Shown here: positions 8,239-16,984 of the stretch, in pieces
Layout: every line of letters starts with the position of its first letter
Position numbering within the stretch: position 1 is the first letter of the stretch
Source of the DNA: CALJXB01 sp965225935
Lineage (GTDB): Bacteria; Pseudomonadota; Alphaproteobacteria; Kiloniellales; JAKSDN01
Assembly: GCA_965225935.1 (NCBI GenBank)
Contig: CBDDCC010000013.1
Location: 248,001 to 312,000 of the forward strand
Direction: 5' to 3'
Length of the DNA stretch: 64,000 bases
Translations under genes and position numbers: made by a program
Notes under the pieces: model-generated
What the model was told of the DNA's origin: nothing
What the model saw: the letters and a program-made list of their open reading frames with translations, nothing else
Database searches by the model: none

Positions 8239-9021
8239 CTAGGCGCCAGTGAATATGGGCCTTCGCTGTTCCAGGAAAGCTTGGCAGCCTTCCCTGTAGT
8301 CTTGATGGCTGTGATAGGCGAAGGCGAGGTCCGCTAGACTCCGAGCCTCCTCCGGCGCTGTGGCCAGCAATCGCAGTGCACGCTTGTGCCAGCGCGCCGC
8401 GAGCGGCGCACCTTCCGCGATCTCCAAGGCGGTCGAACGGGCGGTCTCCTCCACGCTGTCGGGCGCGACGATCCGACTTACGAATCCCCGGTCATGGGCC
8501 TCACGCGCGCCGAGCATCCGGCCGGTCAGAAGTAAATCGAGACACAGAGCATGGCCCAACGTCGTCATCATGCGCTCAAGGTCCTCGATTTCAGCGTGTA
8601 CTCCTAGTTTTCTGATTGGAATGCCGAATTGGGCTCCATGGCCGGCCAACCGCACATCGCATCCCGCCGCGATCTGAAGTCCGCCGCCGACGCAAGCGCC
8701 GTTGATCGCGGCGACAATGGGATGGGGGCAGGCGTAGAGAGCATCCATCGCCCACCGTCCGGTCCTCGTCTCGGCGGCTTGACGATCCGGATCACCAAGG
8801 GAATCACGAAATTCCTCGATATCGGAACCCACGCAGAAAGCCCGCTCTCCCTCGGCGCGCAGCAGAACACACCTCACCGTGTCGTCGGCCGCGAGCGTCA
8901 CGAAGGTGTTGCCGATGTCCACATACATATCTTGAGTGCAGGCGTTCAGCCTGTCCGGCCGGTCGATGGTAACCAGGGCGAGATGCCCGGACCGCTCGAG
9001 CCTGATGGCACCGGCGGCCAT
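8239..9021 (-). CDS. Enoyl-CoA hydratase/isomerase (crotonase) family protein
   Basis: A 260-aa crotonase. Oxyanion-hole segments are visible as RAFCVGSDIEEF (about residues 60-71) and NGACVGGGLQIAAGCD (about 106-121). The acid/base glutamates of true hydratases are not obvious: the position after the second oxyanion segment reads IPIRKLGVHAEIEDLERM, with Glu-Asp-Leu-Glu further on. Hydration, isomerization or C-C cleavage of a CoA thioester are therefore all possible. The ATG at 9021 overlaps the stop of the GntR gene (TGATG). It precedes the CoA-transferase gene. Confidence 0.88.
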   Translation of the reverse strand: MAAGAIRLERSGHLALVTIDRPDRLNACTQDMYVDIGNTFVTLAADDTVRCVLLRAEGERAFCVGSDIEEFRDSLGDPDRQAAETRTGRWAMDALYACPHPIVAAINGACVGGGLQIAAGCDVRLAGHGAQFGIPIRKLGVHAEIEDLERMMTTLGHALCLDLLLTGRMLGAREAHDRGFVSRIVAPDSVEETARSTALEIAEGAPLAARWHKRALRLLATAPEEARSLADLAFAYHSHQDYREGCQAFLEQRRPIFTGA

Positions 9022-9737
9022 CACGATGCCATGCTCTGGCGCTCCTGTGCGGCAAGATCGCGCAGGTCGTCACTCAAGCTCGTCATGATCTGATCGTGGG
9101 CAATCCTTGCTGCGCGATCCGGTTTCCCCGCGCAGATCGCCTCGACCAGCGGTGCGTGCCAGTCAGTCAGGTCTATTCGTTCCGGCGAGCGCGTCTCTGA
9201 GACGGTATAGATCCAGCGGAAGCGGTCGAGCGTTTCCTGGTAAAGCTCGGCCAGCCGGCGATGCCGGGCGTGCCGGACGATCGCTAGGTGGAGCGCCAGG
9301 TCCGCCTCGAGCCGGGCGGCCGGTTTGCCAGTCTCGGACAGAGCCGCCAGATGTTCGTTGAGGTCGGCGCGGATCGCCTCGTTGACTTGCTCGGCCGCGA
9401 GGCGAGCAGCCATCGCTTCGAAGGCAGCCCGCAAGCTGTAAGTCTCCCAAATTTCCGACGGGCCGAGTGAGGACACGCGCCAGGCGCTGTATCGCTCCCG
9501 TGCGACGAAGCCCTCCGATTCGAGGGCGGCTAACGCGCCGCGCAAGGTGCCGCGGCTGACGGAGAGAGAGTCCGCAAGCTCTGTCTCAACAAGCCTCTGG
9601 CCGGGCTGGAGCCCGCCAGTGATGATAGCCTCGCGCAGATTGCCGGCCGCCTGCTCCGTCAGGCTCATCCTCTCGACCCGCATGGGCGACAGGCGGGTAA
9701 CGTCCTGCCGATTTTTCTCCTTCACCGCCAACTCCAC
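9021..9737 (-). CDS. GntR-family (FadR/FCD subfamily) regulator
   Basis: A 238-aa regulator with an N-terminal winged helix (about 25-88: LREAIITGGLQPGQRLVETELADSL split by a turn, then SVSRGTLRGALAALESEGFV). A C-terminal all-helical FCD ligand domain follows (about 97-225), with ADLALHLAIVRHA and WHAPLVEAICAG carrying the metal-type Asp/His ligands. It is the first gene of the CoA-transferase operon and overlaps the crotonase start, so autoregulation is expected. The start is uncertain: GTG at 9737, or a GTG at 9725 with better ribosome-site spacing. Operators of this subfamily are short palindromes, and a perfect one lies upstream at 10065-10084. Confidence 0.9.
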   Translation of the reverse strand: MELAVKEKNRQDVTRLSPMRVERMSLTEQAAGNLREAIITGGLQPGQRLVETELADSLSVSRGTLRGALAALESEGFVARERYSAWRVSSLGPSEIWETYSLRAAFEAMAARLAAEQVNEAIRADLNEHLAALSETGKPAARLEADLALHLAIVRHARHRRLAELYQETLDRFRWIYTVSETRSPERIDLTDWHAPLVEAICAGKPDRAARIAHDQIMTSLSDDLRDLAAQERQSMAS

Positions 9738-10038
9738 TCCTCATTCGCCGGAAGATGAATAGATAGTGGCCAGTTACCAACGATCCCAATCACTCGCTCG
9801 TTTCGAGGGCCCGGGCCGATCGCAAATCCTAGCCTTCCATAGATGATGAAGGTGCGAGTCGATCCAATAACCCTGTGCCGCCCCCCCCAGTTGAATGACA
9901 AGGAGCAAATTGGATCCGGGGGTCCGAGGCGACAGGGAGAGTTGCGCCCGGCACTCTGGCAAGAAACGGTTCCATGAGCCCTCGTTTCCCAATCATGTCA
10001 TTTCGTCCTTCGGACTATCTCGCCTGCTCGCGAGTCAC

Positions 10039-10066
10039 TTGACTCCCGAGAATAGGTCAGTATAAA
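10039..10066 (+). promoter_or_regulatory. Rightward sigma-70 promoter for hydrolase/binding-protein genes
   Basis: TTGACT (10039-10044), 16-base spacer, TATAAA (10061-10066). It points toward the alpha/beta hydrolase at 10427, leaving a leader of about 350 bases. It partly overlaps a small inverted repeat GAGTCA-CT-TGACTC at 10032-10045, and the palindrome at 10065-10084 begins at its -10 box. Confidence 0.55.
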
Positions 10067-10076
10067 TAATTGTCAA
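10049..10076 (-). promoter_or_regulatory. Leftward sigma-70 promoter for the GntR operon
   Basis: On the minus strand TTGACA (10076-10071) is followed after 16 bases by TATTCT (10054-10049). The -35 box lies inside the 20-bp palindrome, so a bound repressor would block it directly. The promoter faces and overlaps the rightward one, giving a compact divergent control region. Confidence 0.5.
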
Positions 10077-10084
10077 CAATTATT
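10065..10084. promoter_or_regulatory. 20-bp palindromic operator (AATAATTGT-CA-ACAATTATT)
   Basis: A perfect inverted repeat with 9-base arms and a 2-base centre. Its core TTGTCAACAA has the size and symmetry of GntR/FCD-family operators. It covers the -35 of the leftward promoter and the start-site side of the rightward promoter, so one protein could control both transcription units. The GntR gene at 9021-9737 is the obvious candidate regulator, by proximity. Confidence 0.6.
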
Positions 10085-10426
10085 CCCCGATGATCAATCC
10101 TCTAACACCAGCTATGTTCATGGAGTCTGGATCGAACCTTCCGAGTGCAGTCGCGCCCCAGTCGAGGTGCAACGGCCGAGACATGGGCCTCATTGCTCGA
10201 GGTCCTCACCGCCTCGAAGCGCTCGCCGAGCCCTTCGGACTGTTCGATCGCGATCCGGATGTCGGAGAGAGGCGGAGCTCTGCCACGAGGCTGAAAAGGC
10301 GATTCGAGCGCGACCCCATCGATCGGCCGATGGGCACTGACGGATGCTGCGACCCTCCCACTCGCCAGCACCGGGCGACGGCGACAGTTCCCGAAAACCC
10401 GGAAGAAATACCCGTGGGAGCCGGAA
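10085..10426. other. Long untranslated leader or intergenic stretch
   Basis: About 340 bases between the promoter/operator cluster and the hydrolase start. An open frame from 10090 runs into the hydrolase gene but has no ribosome site and a proline- and arginine-rich composition typical of chance frames in GC-rich DNA. I recognise no riboswitch or hairpin. Confidence 0.45.
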
Positions 10427-11266
10427 ATGACTGACATCTTCATGGACGACGGCGTGCGACTGTTCGTCGACGTCGTCGGACCAGGTGACGCGCCTTCTAT
10501 CGTCTTTGCCCATGAATTCGGAGGCGACTGGCGAAGTTGGGATGGCCTGATCGACGCTCTCGGCACGCGCTTCCAATGCATCAGATACAGCGCCCGCGGT
10601 TTCAACCCCTCCGAGACGCCGGCCCACCCCGCCGAATACGGACAGGCACGTGCCACGGCCGATCTCGCTGCGATCGCGACCGCTCTCGATGTCAACGGAT
10701 TCCATCTGATCGGCTGCTCGATGGGCAGTTACACGGCCCTGTCGTTCGCGCTTTCCGAAGGGGCGCGGTTGCACTCGCTGACACTGATCGGGTGTAGCTC
10801 GGGACCGGCCGACGAGCTCGCGCGCGTCTCCTATCGGCGCGACCTGGAGCGGGAAATTGACCTCCTCGAATCCAAGGGCGGCAAGGGTGCGGTCGAATGG
10901 TTTGCCGACGACGACGCCTATCTGCGAATGCCGGAAAAGGCGCCAAACCTGTGGCGCGAATATCTCGACCGCCTGACAAGTCAATCGGTTCCTGGTGCTC
11001 TCAACACCTTGCGGACGGTGCACTGGGATCGCGAATCCCTCTTTGAACAAGCCGAGCGGCTCGCTGCGATCTCCGTCCCGACAATGCTGCTCTACGGCGA
11101 CGAGGATCACCAGCTCGTCGAGCCCACGAACTCCTTTCTCGAGAGGACATTGCCCAATGCGCGGTGCGTGCCGGTGCACAAGACCGGCCATCTCGTCCAC
11201 CTCGAGGAGCCTGCGATCGCCGTCACGGAGCTGGAGCGGCACCTGAATCGGGCGACGGAGACATGA
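10427..11266 (+). CDS. Alpha/beta-hydrolase (enol-lactonase/esterase type)
   Basis: A 279-aa alpha/beta-hydrolase. The oxyanion segment FAHEFGGDWRSWDGL, the nucleophile elbow IGCSMGSYTAL (Ser in GxSxG form), the acid in LLYGDEDHQLVEP and the catalytic His in TGHLVHLEEP are all present in order. General shape resembles 3-oxoadipate enol-lactonase and related carboxylesterases. The ATG follows GGGAGCCGGAA. It is co-directional with, and 76 bp upstream of, a secreted solute-binding protein, so it may hydrolyse the imported ligand in the cytoplasm; no signal peptide is present. Exact substrate unknown. Confidence 0.87.
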   Translation: MTDIFMDDGVRLFVDVVGPGDAPSIVFAHEFGGDWRSWDGLIDALGTRFQCIRYSARGFNPSETPAHPAEYGQARATADLAAIATALDVNGFHLIGCSMGSYTALSFALSEGARLHSLTLIGCSSGPADELARVSYRRDLEREIDLLESKGGKGAVEWFADDDAYLRMPEKAPNLWREYLDRLTSQSVPGALNTLRTVHWDRESLFEQAERLAAISVPTMLLYGDEDHQLVEPTNSFLERTLPNARCVPVHKTGHLVHLEEPAIAVTELERHLNRATET

Positions 11267-11342
11267 ATGACCATGCACTCGAGCTGCAACGCTCAAGCCG
11301 AGAGAAAGCGCCAACAGAAGAGATTCAATCAGGGAGGATGAA

Positions 11343-12902
11343 ATGACACAGGTGAAGAGCTTGACACGACGGCAGTTCATCGAGGGCACAGCCGCAACGG
11401 GACTGGCCCTTGGTTTGGCCGGGTCTCCCTATTTCGAAGCCCAAGCCAGCGAACCACGCCGAGGCGGCCGGCTGAACATCGGGCTCGGCCACGGCAACAC
11501 CACCGACGGCTACGACCCCGCAACCTGGGACAACGGGTTCAACCAGTGCCTCTCCCACGCGATGAACAGCTATCTCACAGGGATTTCGCCCGATGGATCG
11601 CTGAACGCGGAAATCGCCGAGAGCTGGGAGGCGTCCGATGATGCGACAAGTTGGATCTTCACGCTGCGGAGCGGGGTGGAGTTTCACGATGGCAGGACGG
11701 TGACCGCCGACGATGTCGTCGCGTCGCTGAACTACCACAGGGGAGAAGAGTCCAAATCCGCCGCAAAGCCGATCGTCGATCCGATCGCGGAAATCAGGAC
11801 TGACGGGCCAGACAAAGTGATCGTGACATTGGAGGCCGGAAACGCCGATTTCCCTTTGGTGCTCAGTGACTATCACCTCCCGATATTGCCGTCCATGGAG
11901 GGCAAGGCCGAGATCGGATCAATCGGTTGCGGACCCTATGTCATCGAAGGTTTCGAACCGGGTGTACGCGCTGGTTTGCGCCGACATCCCAACTACTGGC
12001 GGAACGACGCGGCCTACTTCGACGGCGCGCAAATCCTGGCAATTCTCGATGCGGCAGCGCGCCAGAACGCGCTTGTCACCGGCGAAGTCGACGTCGTCGA
12101 CTCGGTCGACCTAAATACCGTGCAATTGTTGCAGCGCGCTCCGGGTATCGAGGTTCTGTCAGTTAGCGGAACACAGCACTACACCTTCGCGATGGACACA
12201 CGCACCGAGCCGTTCAACGACAACAATGTGCGTCTTGCCCTGAAACACGCGATCGATCGCCAAGAGCTCGTCGACAAAATTCTTAATGGCTACGGCGTTC
12301 TGGGCAATGACCACCCGATCGGCCGTGCCAACCGCTACCACGCGAGCGATCTTGAGCAGCGGGAATACGATCCCGAGAAAGCGCGGTTCCATCTCAAGCA
12401 AGCCGGTCTCGAGAGCCTCGAGGTCACGCTCTCTGCTGCAGACGCAGCCTTCGAGGGCGCGGTCGATGCTGGCGTTCTCTATGCCGAAAAGGCGGCCGCA
12501 GCCGGCATCTCGATCAATGTGATCCAGGAACCCAACGACGGCTACTGGTCCAATGTTTGGATGAAAAAGCCTTGGAGCGCCGTCTATTGGAGCGGTCGGC
12601 CGACCGAAGACTGGATGTTCTCGACGGCCTATTCGTCCGGCGCCGCCTGGAACGACACCTACTGGAATCATGAGCGGTTCAACGACCTCCTATTGACAGC
12701 ACGTTCCGAGCTGGATGAGGTGAAACGGAGAGAGATGTATGTCGAAATGCAGCGTATCGTTCGCGACGAGGGCGGCGTCGTCATTCCGATGTTCGCGTCC
12801 TACGTTTCCGCGTATTCCGAAAAAGTCGCTCACCCTCAAGATGTAGCCGCAAATTGGGCGCTGGACGGATGGAGACTGATCGAGCGTTGGTGGTTCGCCT
12901 AG
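11343..12902 (+). CDS. Family 5 (peptide/opine/nickel) ABC solute-binding protein, Tat signal, orphan
   Basis: A 519-aa periplasmic binding protein of the SBP_bac_5 family. The N-terminus has a twin-arginine motif (SLTRRQFIEG), a hydrophobic stretch and a likely cleavage site at AQAS-EP. SBP5 hallmarks follow: LNIGLGHG, AEIAESWEASDD, WIFTLRSGVEFHDGRTVTADDVVASLNY, split across the usual first lobe, and RLALKHAIDRQELVDKIL in the second lobe. The ATG follows AGGGAGG. No permease or ATPase gene is next to it: the DNA downstream carries a decayed IS630 and the convergent end of a different transporter operon. It may borrow the membrane components at 15977-19753, or may have lost its own. Confidence 0.9.
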   Translation: MTQVKSLTRRQFIEGTAATGLALGLAGSPYFEAQASEPRRGGRLNIGLGHGNTTDGYDPATWDNGFNQCLSHAMNSYLTGISPDGSLNAEIAESWEASDDATSWIFTLRSGVEFHDGRTVTADDVVASLNYHRGEESKSAAKPIVDPIAEIRTDGPDKVIVTLEAGNADFPLVLSDYHLPILPSMEGKAEIGSIGCGPYVIEGFEPGVRAGLRRHPNYWRNDAAYFDGAQILAILDAAARQNALVTGEVDVVDSVDLNTVQLLQRAPGIEVLSVSGTQHYTFAMDTRTEPFNDNNVRLALKHAIDRQELVDKILNGYGVLGNDHPIGRANRYHASDLEQREYDPEKARFHLKQAGLESLEVTLSAADAAFEGAVDAGVLYAEKAAAAGISINVIQEPNDGYWSNVWMKKPWSAVYWSGRPTEDWMFSTAYSSGAAWNDTYWNHERFNDLLLTARSELDEVKRREMYVEMQRIVRDEGGVVIPMFASYVSAYSEKVAHPQDVAANWALDGWRLIERWWFA

Positions 12903-13399
12903 TATCGGGAACCAGGCGGACAAACATGATTGGATTGATGGTTCGACGGGCGTTCCCAATGTCGATGCCAAAACACTGAGGGCACGGACGAGAATTGAGA
13001 CCTGAGCGGCAACGATACGTGATCCTGGCGCGACCTCGGGAAGGCATGATATCGCCACGGCCTCCCGACAGTGCATTCCTGTCAGATCAAGACGAACGCC
13101 TCACGCCCGGTCCACTCGATCGCTGGAAGTCTCGCGCTCGCGGTTGGTAATCGGTGAGAGACTCCCTCCCCGGAGTGTCCGGGCGTTGCGGAAGCAAGAG
13201 GCCCACAGATCCTGAGCATCAATGTCGTCTGCATTGATGGGCCGTCCGGAGGACGCGGTGGCGACCGTGGTCTGCGACCCCGGCGCGCCGGATCATGGCG
13301 CCCGAAACCTGTCACCTGCTGAGGATCGAATATCGGGTGCTGTTCACCCGATACCTGACGACGCATCTCTTCACGACGCTTGCCATGTCGCGAACCAGG
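12903..13399. other. Intergenic/remnant DNA beside the decayed IS630
   Basis: Between the orphan binding-protein gene and the recognisable end of the IS630 transposase remnant. Open frames here lack known motifs. Part of it may be the diverged 3' end of the insertion element, but no terminal repeat is clear. Confidence 0.4.
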
Positions 13400-13990
13400 T
13401 GGTGCAAAAGATCGATACCGGCCAGCGGGTTCTCGACATCGATGGACATGGTGGTTTGAGGCTGTTGGATGAGCCTGTTTCCGGCGTCGAGGCTGGCGTC
13501 GCAATCCTCGAAGACGCGGTTGGAGAGCCCGTTCTGGCGTAGGTGCTGCCAGATGTTCTCGACCGGGTCCAGCTCCGGCGGCCGGGACGGCAGCAGGATG
13601 ATGGTGAGGTTCTTCGGGACCTTGAGCTCGTCGGTCTTGTGCCATTCCGCTCGGTCCATGAGGACGACGGCGTGGGCCCGGGCCGCGACGTTCCGGCCGC
13701 GACGTCTCGTGTGCGATGCGTCTGCATAGCACCCATATTGGCTTTGGGCAGCATGAGGGCCGCGCCTTTGCCCTGCCTGGGACGGACGGCCGCGAACAGA
13801 TCGGCGTTCCGGTGGCGCTGGCCGGCCGGCGGACGGGGCCGCGTGCCGGTCTTGGTTCAGGGCCGGGTGCGGCCCTTCTTCCGGCCGAGCCTGGCTTCGT
13901 CCTGGAAGCGGATTTCGATCCGCCCGTCCTTGAGCGGGTGGCCCATGTGCTTCGATGTCGACCGGACTGCATAGATGGGTCGCGCGCCGC
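13400..13990 (-). pseudogene. Decayed IS630-family transposase
   Basis: Transposase fragments occur in shifting frames on the minus strand. HPLKDGRIEIRFQDEARLG (first catalytic Asp) ends around 13870. MLPKANMGAMQTH is near 13754. VVLMDRAEWHKTDELKVPK (second Asp) and LPSRPPELDPVENIWQHLR (catalytic Glu region) follow, with SNRVFEDCD toward 13450. At least two frame changes separate them, and the N-terminal helix-turn-helix half is missing. It cannot make an active enzyme. It lies between two solute-binding-protein genes, just beyond the terminator of the right-hand one. The boundaries given are those of recognisable homology, not of the element. Confidence 0.8.
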
Positions 13991-14102
13991 AAGAAGACGC
14001 CGGGAGCCGGCGAACGGTGCCGCGTTCAGACACTCGGCCTCGGTGTCCAGCACCTCCTGCTCCGGGCCAGGTCCGCCTGAATTGCAGGAAGGGCGCAATG
14101 GT

Positions 14103-14134
14103 AAGGGCGCCAAGACCGGGGTCTCGGCGCCCTT
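14103..14134 (-). terminator. Intrinsic terminator-like hairpin after the SBP gene
   Basis: Arms AAGGGCGCC and GGCGCCCTT enclose a second 5-bp stem (AGACC/GGTCT) with a GG tip, separated by one mismatch. On the minus strand it lies 20 bases after the stop of the binding-protein gene at 14154. The T tract that follows is short, so it could also be an mRNA 3'-end stabiliser. It can fold on both strands. Confidence 0.65.
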
Positions 14135-14153
14135 CCATGGGGCGTAGACTGCC

Positions 14154-15674
14154 CTATTGGGTCATCGTGGTCTCTTCCAGCATGAAGCGACCGAGCGGAT
14201 TCTGGAGGAAGTTCTCGACGTTGCTCCGGGAGATGTTGCGGTAGGGAGCGTAGTAGAGATCGATCCAGTGCACGTCATCCTTGGCGATCTGTTGGATCTC
14301 GTAATAGATGTCGCGCCGCTTGTCGGCATCGAGCTCGACCCGTCCTTGGGCCACCAGGTCCGCCACCTTCTGGTTTTCATACCGCGTGTAGTAGTTGAGG
14401 TTTTCGTCCATGCCAACCGAGAAGGTCGACTTCTGGTCTGGGTCGATAATGTCGTTGGTCCAGTAGGCAACCGAGACATCGTAGTCGCCCGACACGAACA
14501 TATCCCAGACCTGGCCGGGGTCGACCTTGCGGATATCGACGTTGACGCCGACCTTGCCAAGTTGATCCTTGAGCATGACGGCGATCTGCTCCTCGACCTT
14601 GTCGCCGGCGGCCACCACGTTGGTCAGCGTGATATCCGTCGCGCCCTCGGCCTCGAGCATGGCCCTGGCCTTGTCGGGGTCATAGGGGTAGTTCGGATTG
14701 TCGGCGTTGTAGTAGAGCGCACCCGCGGGAACGTACGAGTTTGCCGGCTGACCGTAACCAAAGGTCACCACGTCGACGATCGACTTCACGTCGATCGCCA
14801 TATTGAGCGCCTGACGGACGTTCTTGTTGGCCAGCCACTCGTTCGTGTGGTTCAGCAAAAGGTGATCCTCGCGGGTCGAGGGATCAAGGTGCACGTTGAT
14901 GTTCGGATCCGCTTCCAGGTCCGGAATTCGGTTGAAGGGGATGAAGATGGCAGCGTCGAGCTCGCCGGCCTGGACCTTCAGGATCCGCGTGTTGTCGTCC
15001 GCAATGTTGTACCATTCGACACCATCGAGCTTGGGCAAGCCCTCTTCCCAGTAGTTGGGATTGCGCTCGATTTTGACGACCTCCCCGCGCCGCCATTCCT
15101 TCATGCGGAAGGCGCCGGCACCGACTGGGTTCATGCCATAGTCCTCGCCCATCTCCGTGACCGCCTTCTCAGGCACGATCGCCGCCGAGAACATGGCCAA
15201 GGTCGCCAGGAAGGGTGTGGAGGGTTCCGACAGCTTGATCACGATGGTCTTGTCGTCGGGTGCCGTGACTTCCTTCATGATACCGTACATGGCGGACTGC
15301 ACTGACTCCGGATCGTCGCGCAGCCGGGTCAGACTGAACACCACGTCGCTCGCCGTGACCGGGCTTCCATCGGAGAACTTGGCGTCGCGTAGGTGGAAGG
15401 TGTAGGTAAGCCCACCGTCGGAGATCTCCCAGCTCTCAGCCAGATCAGGCTCCAACGTGGCGCCGTCGCGCGAGCGGACCAGGAACGCATGCATGTTGTT
15501 CATGACCCAAATATCGACGTTCTGGATCGTCTTCACCGGGTCAAAGGTCGTGCTGTCCTCGTTCCGTCCAATCTTGAGCACATTCTCGGCTGCGACCGCG
15601 TCGCCCACCAGGGCAATGGACGCGACGACGGCCATGACTCCGAGCCAACGTCTTGCAACAGACCGAATAGCCAT
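14154..15674 (-). CDS. Family 5 (peptide/opine) ABC solute-binding protein
   Basis: A 506-aa periplasmic SBP_bac_5 protein with a Sec signal peptide (basic MAIRSVARRW, hydrophobic core, likely cleavage after AVAA-EN). Family hallmarks are LKIGRNEDSTTFDPVK, LEPDLAESWEISDGGLTYTF, LRDAKFSDGSPVTASDVVFS and RQALNMAIDVKSIVDVV. The ATG at 15674 has an AGGGAGGAAGG ribosome site; the frame extends upstream without one. It is the binding protein for the permease/ATPase genes at 15977-19753. It is separated from them by 302 bases that carry a palindromic operator, so it probably has its own promoter, allowing the excess of binding protein usual in ABC systems. Confidence 0.93.
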   Translation of the reverse strand: MAIRSVARRWLGVMAVVASIALVGDAVAAENVLKIGRNEDSTTFDPVKTIQNVDIWVMNNMHAFLVRSRDGATLEPDLAESWEISDGGLTYTFHLRDAKFSDGSPVTASDVVFSLTRLRDDPESVQSAMYGIMKEVTAPDDKTIVIKLSEPSTPFLATLAMFSAAIVPEKAVTEMGEDYGMNPVGAGAFRMKEWRRGEVVKIERNPNYWEEGLPKLDGVEWYNIADDNTRILKVQAGELDAAIFIPFNRIPDLEADPNINVHLDPSTREDHLLLNHTNEWLANKNVRQALNMAIDVKSIVDVVTFGYGQPANSYVPAGALYYNADNPNYPYDPDKARAMLEAEGATDITLTNVVAAGDKVEEQIAVMLKDQLGKVGVNVDIRKVDPGQVWDMFVSGDYDVSVAYWTNDIIDPDQKSTFSVGMDENLNYYTRYENQKVADLVAQGRVELDADKRRDIYYEIQQIAKDDVHWIDLYYAPYRNISRSNVENFLQNPLGRFMLEETTMTQ

Positions 15675-15847
15675 GAGCCCTTCCTCCCTTTGCTGGTTTC
15701 TGCTTTGTTGGTGGCTCGTGGTCGCGGCGTGCCGTCCGTTGCGGCAGCCACGGGACTGCGACCGGGAACCTGCCGCGTTGTGACAGGCTTGAGGTCTCGA
15801 CCACACCGCGCCTCGGCCAATTCGATCATGTTAGGCGATATCGCTGG

Positions 15848-15865
15848 ATTTTCACAATTGAAAAT
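15848..15865. promoter_or_regulatory. 18-bp operator ATTTTCA-CAAT-TGAAAAT
   Basis: A perfect inverted repeat (7-base arms, 4-base centre) upstream of the binding-protein gene at 14154-15674. The same arms and spacing recur at 22460-22477, directly after the XRE-cupin regulator gene and before the LIV-type transporter. This AT-rich block stands out in otherwise GC-rich DNA. Assignment to the XRE-cupin protein is inferred from the shared site and location. Confidence 0.7.
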
Positions 15866-15976
15866 TCGAGGGATCGGTCGGCGGCCGGCTGCCGGGCGCT
15901 GTGGGGCGCGGGTGCGAAGGGCGACGAACCCGGTCAAAGCCCGCCGGTTCCGAGACGGGCGCAGCGCGAGGACCGG

Positions 15977-16984
15977 CTATCGCTTCGCTGCGGCGGCGTC
16001 CTGGCGTTCGGCATAGAGATGGCACCAGACATGGATGTTCTCGGTTTGCCTGGGCGCCGGTGGTTGCCCGTTGCGGCATTCCGCCATGGCGTGAGGACAA
16101 CGGGGATGAAAAGTGCAACCCTCGGGAACGGAAATGGCACTCGGTGGCTCGCCTGTGAGCTGCGCCTGCGCCATGCGGGCGTCGGCCTCCATCCGCGGTA
16201 TGGCCTCGATCAGGCCCATCGTGTAAGGGTGCTTCGGGGCGCTGAAAATCTCTTCGGTCGGACCGAACTCCACGATGCGGCCGAGATACATGACGGCGAG
16301 TTTCTGGCAAAGATGGCGTACGACGCCAAGGTCGTGCGAGATGAAGATCATCGCAAGGTTCATCTCGCGCTGCAGCCGCATGAAGAGGTTGAGCACCTGG
16401 GCCTGAATGGAGACATCGAGGGCGGACACGGACTCGTCGGCGATGATCAAATCGGGTTGCACCGCAAGCGCCCGGGCAATGCCGACCCGCTGACACTGCC
16501 CGCCGCTGAGCGACGCCGGCCGTCGCGAGGCGAGGTCCGACGACAGGCCGACCCGCTCCATCAGCCCTGCGACCCGCTTCGCTTGCTCCGAGGGCGAGCA
16601 GATGCGGTGCACCGTGAGAGCCTCAGTCAAGGTCTGTGCAACCGTGAGTTTCGGATTCAGCGAAGCATGGGGATCCTGGAACACCATTTGGGCCCGGCGG
16701 CGGAAGGCGAACAGCTCCTCGCGCTGGAGCACCATGACATCGTCGCCCTCGAACAGAACCTTGCCTGATTCCGCCTGGAGCAGACGCAGGATGGCGCGTC
16801 CCAGGGTGCTCTTTCCGCAGCCGCTCTCGCCCACGAGGCCCAAGGTCTCGCCGCGGTTTAAGGCGAAGCTCACGCCGTTGACGGCCTGTACCATTTGGCG
16901 TGGCGAGCGGCCGATGAGATTGGCCAGGCTGTAAGGCAGCCGAAAATGAACCGTCAAGTCTTCGACCTGGAGCAGGGCCGTCAT
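15977..16984 (-). CDS. Dipeptide/oligopeptide-type ABC transporter ATPase, OppF/DppF type
   Basis: A 335-aa ATPase of the Opp/Dpp class. Walker A is GESGCGKSTLG, the Q-loop is VFQDPHASLNP, the signature is LSGGQCQRVGIARAL and the H-loop is SHDLGVV. Walker B reads LIIADESVSALD, with Ser where most members have Pro after the Glu. The C-terminal extension contains VPEGCTFHPRCPHAMAEC, the conserved cysteine-rich end of this family that can hold an iron-sulfur cluster. The ATG at 16984 overlaps the stop of the OppD-type gene (ATGA). It pairs with that subunit to power import through the two permeases upstream. Confidence 0.94.
   Translation of the reverse strand: MTALLQVEDLTVHFRLPYSLANLIGRSPRQMVQAVNGVSFALNRGETLGLVGESGCGKSTLGRAILRLLQAESGKVLFEGDDVMVLQREELFAFRRRAQMVFQDPHASLNPKLTVAQTLTEALTVHRICSPSEQAKRVAGLMERVGLSSDLASRRPASLSGGQCQRVGIARALAVQPDLIIADESVSALDVSIQAQVLNLFMRLQREMNLAMIFISHDLGVVRHLCQKLAVMYLGRIVEFGPTEEIFSAPKHPYTMGLIEAIPRMEADARMAQAQLTGEPPSAISVPEGCTFHPRCPHAMAECRNGQPPAPRQTENIHVWCHLYAERQDAAAAKR

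Noticed and set aside
10090..10434. Small protein of 114 codons in the leader before the hydrolase
   Set aside because: No ribosome site, no motif, and it overlaps the hydrolase start in another frame.
13082..14113. A 343-codon minus-strand frame as a real gene
   Set aside because: It passes through the IS630 remnant in the wrong frame; transposase motifs appear only piecewise in the other frames.
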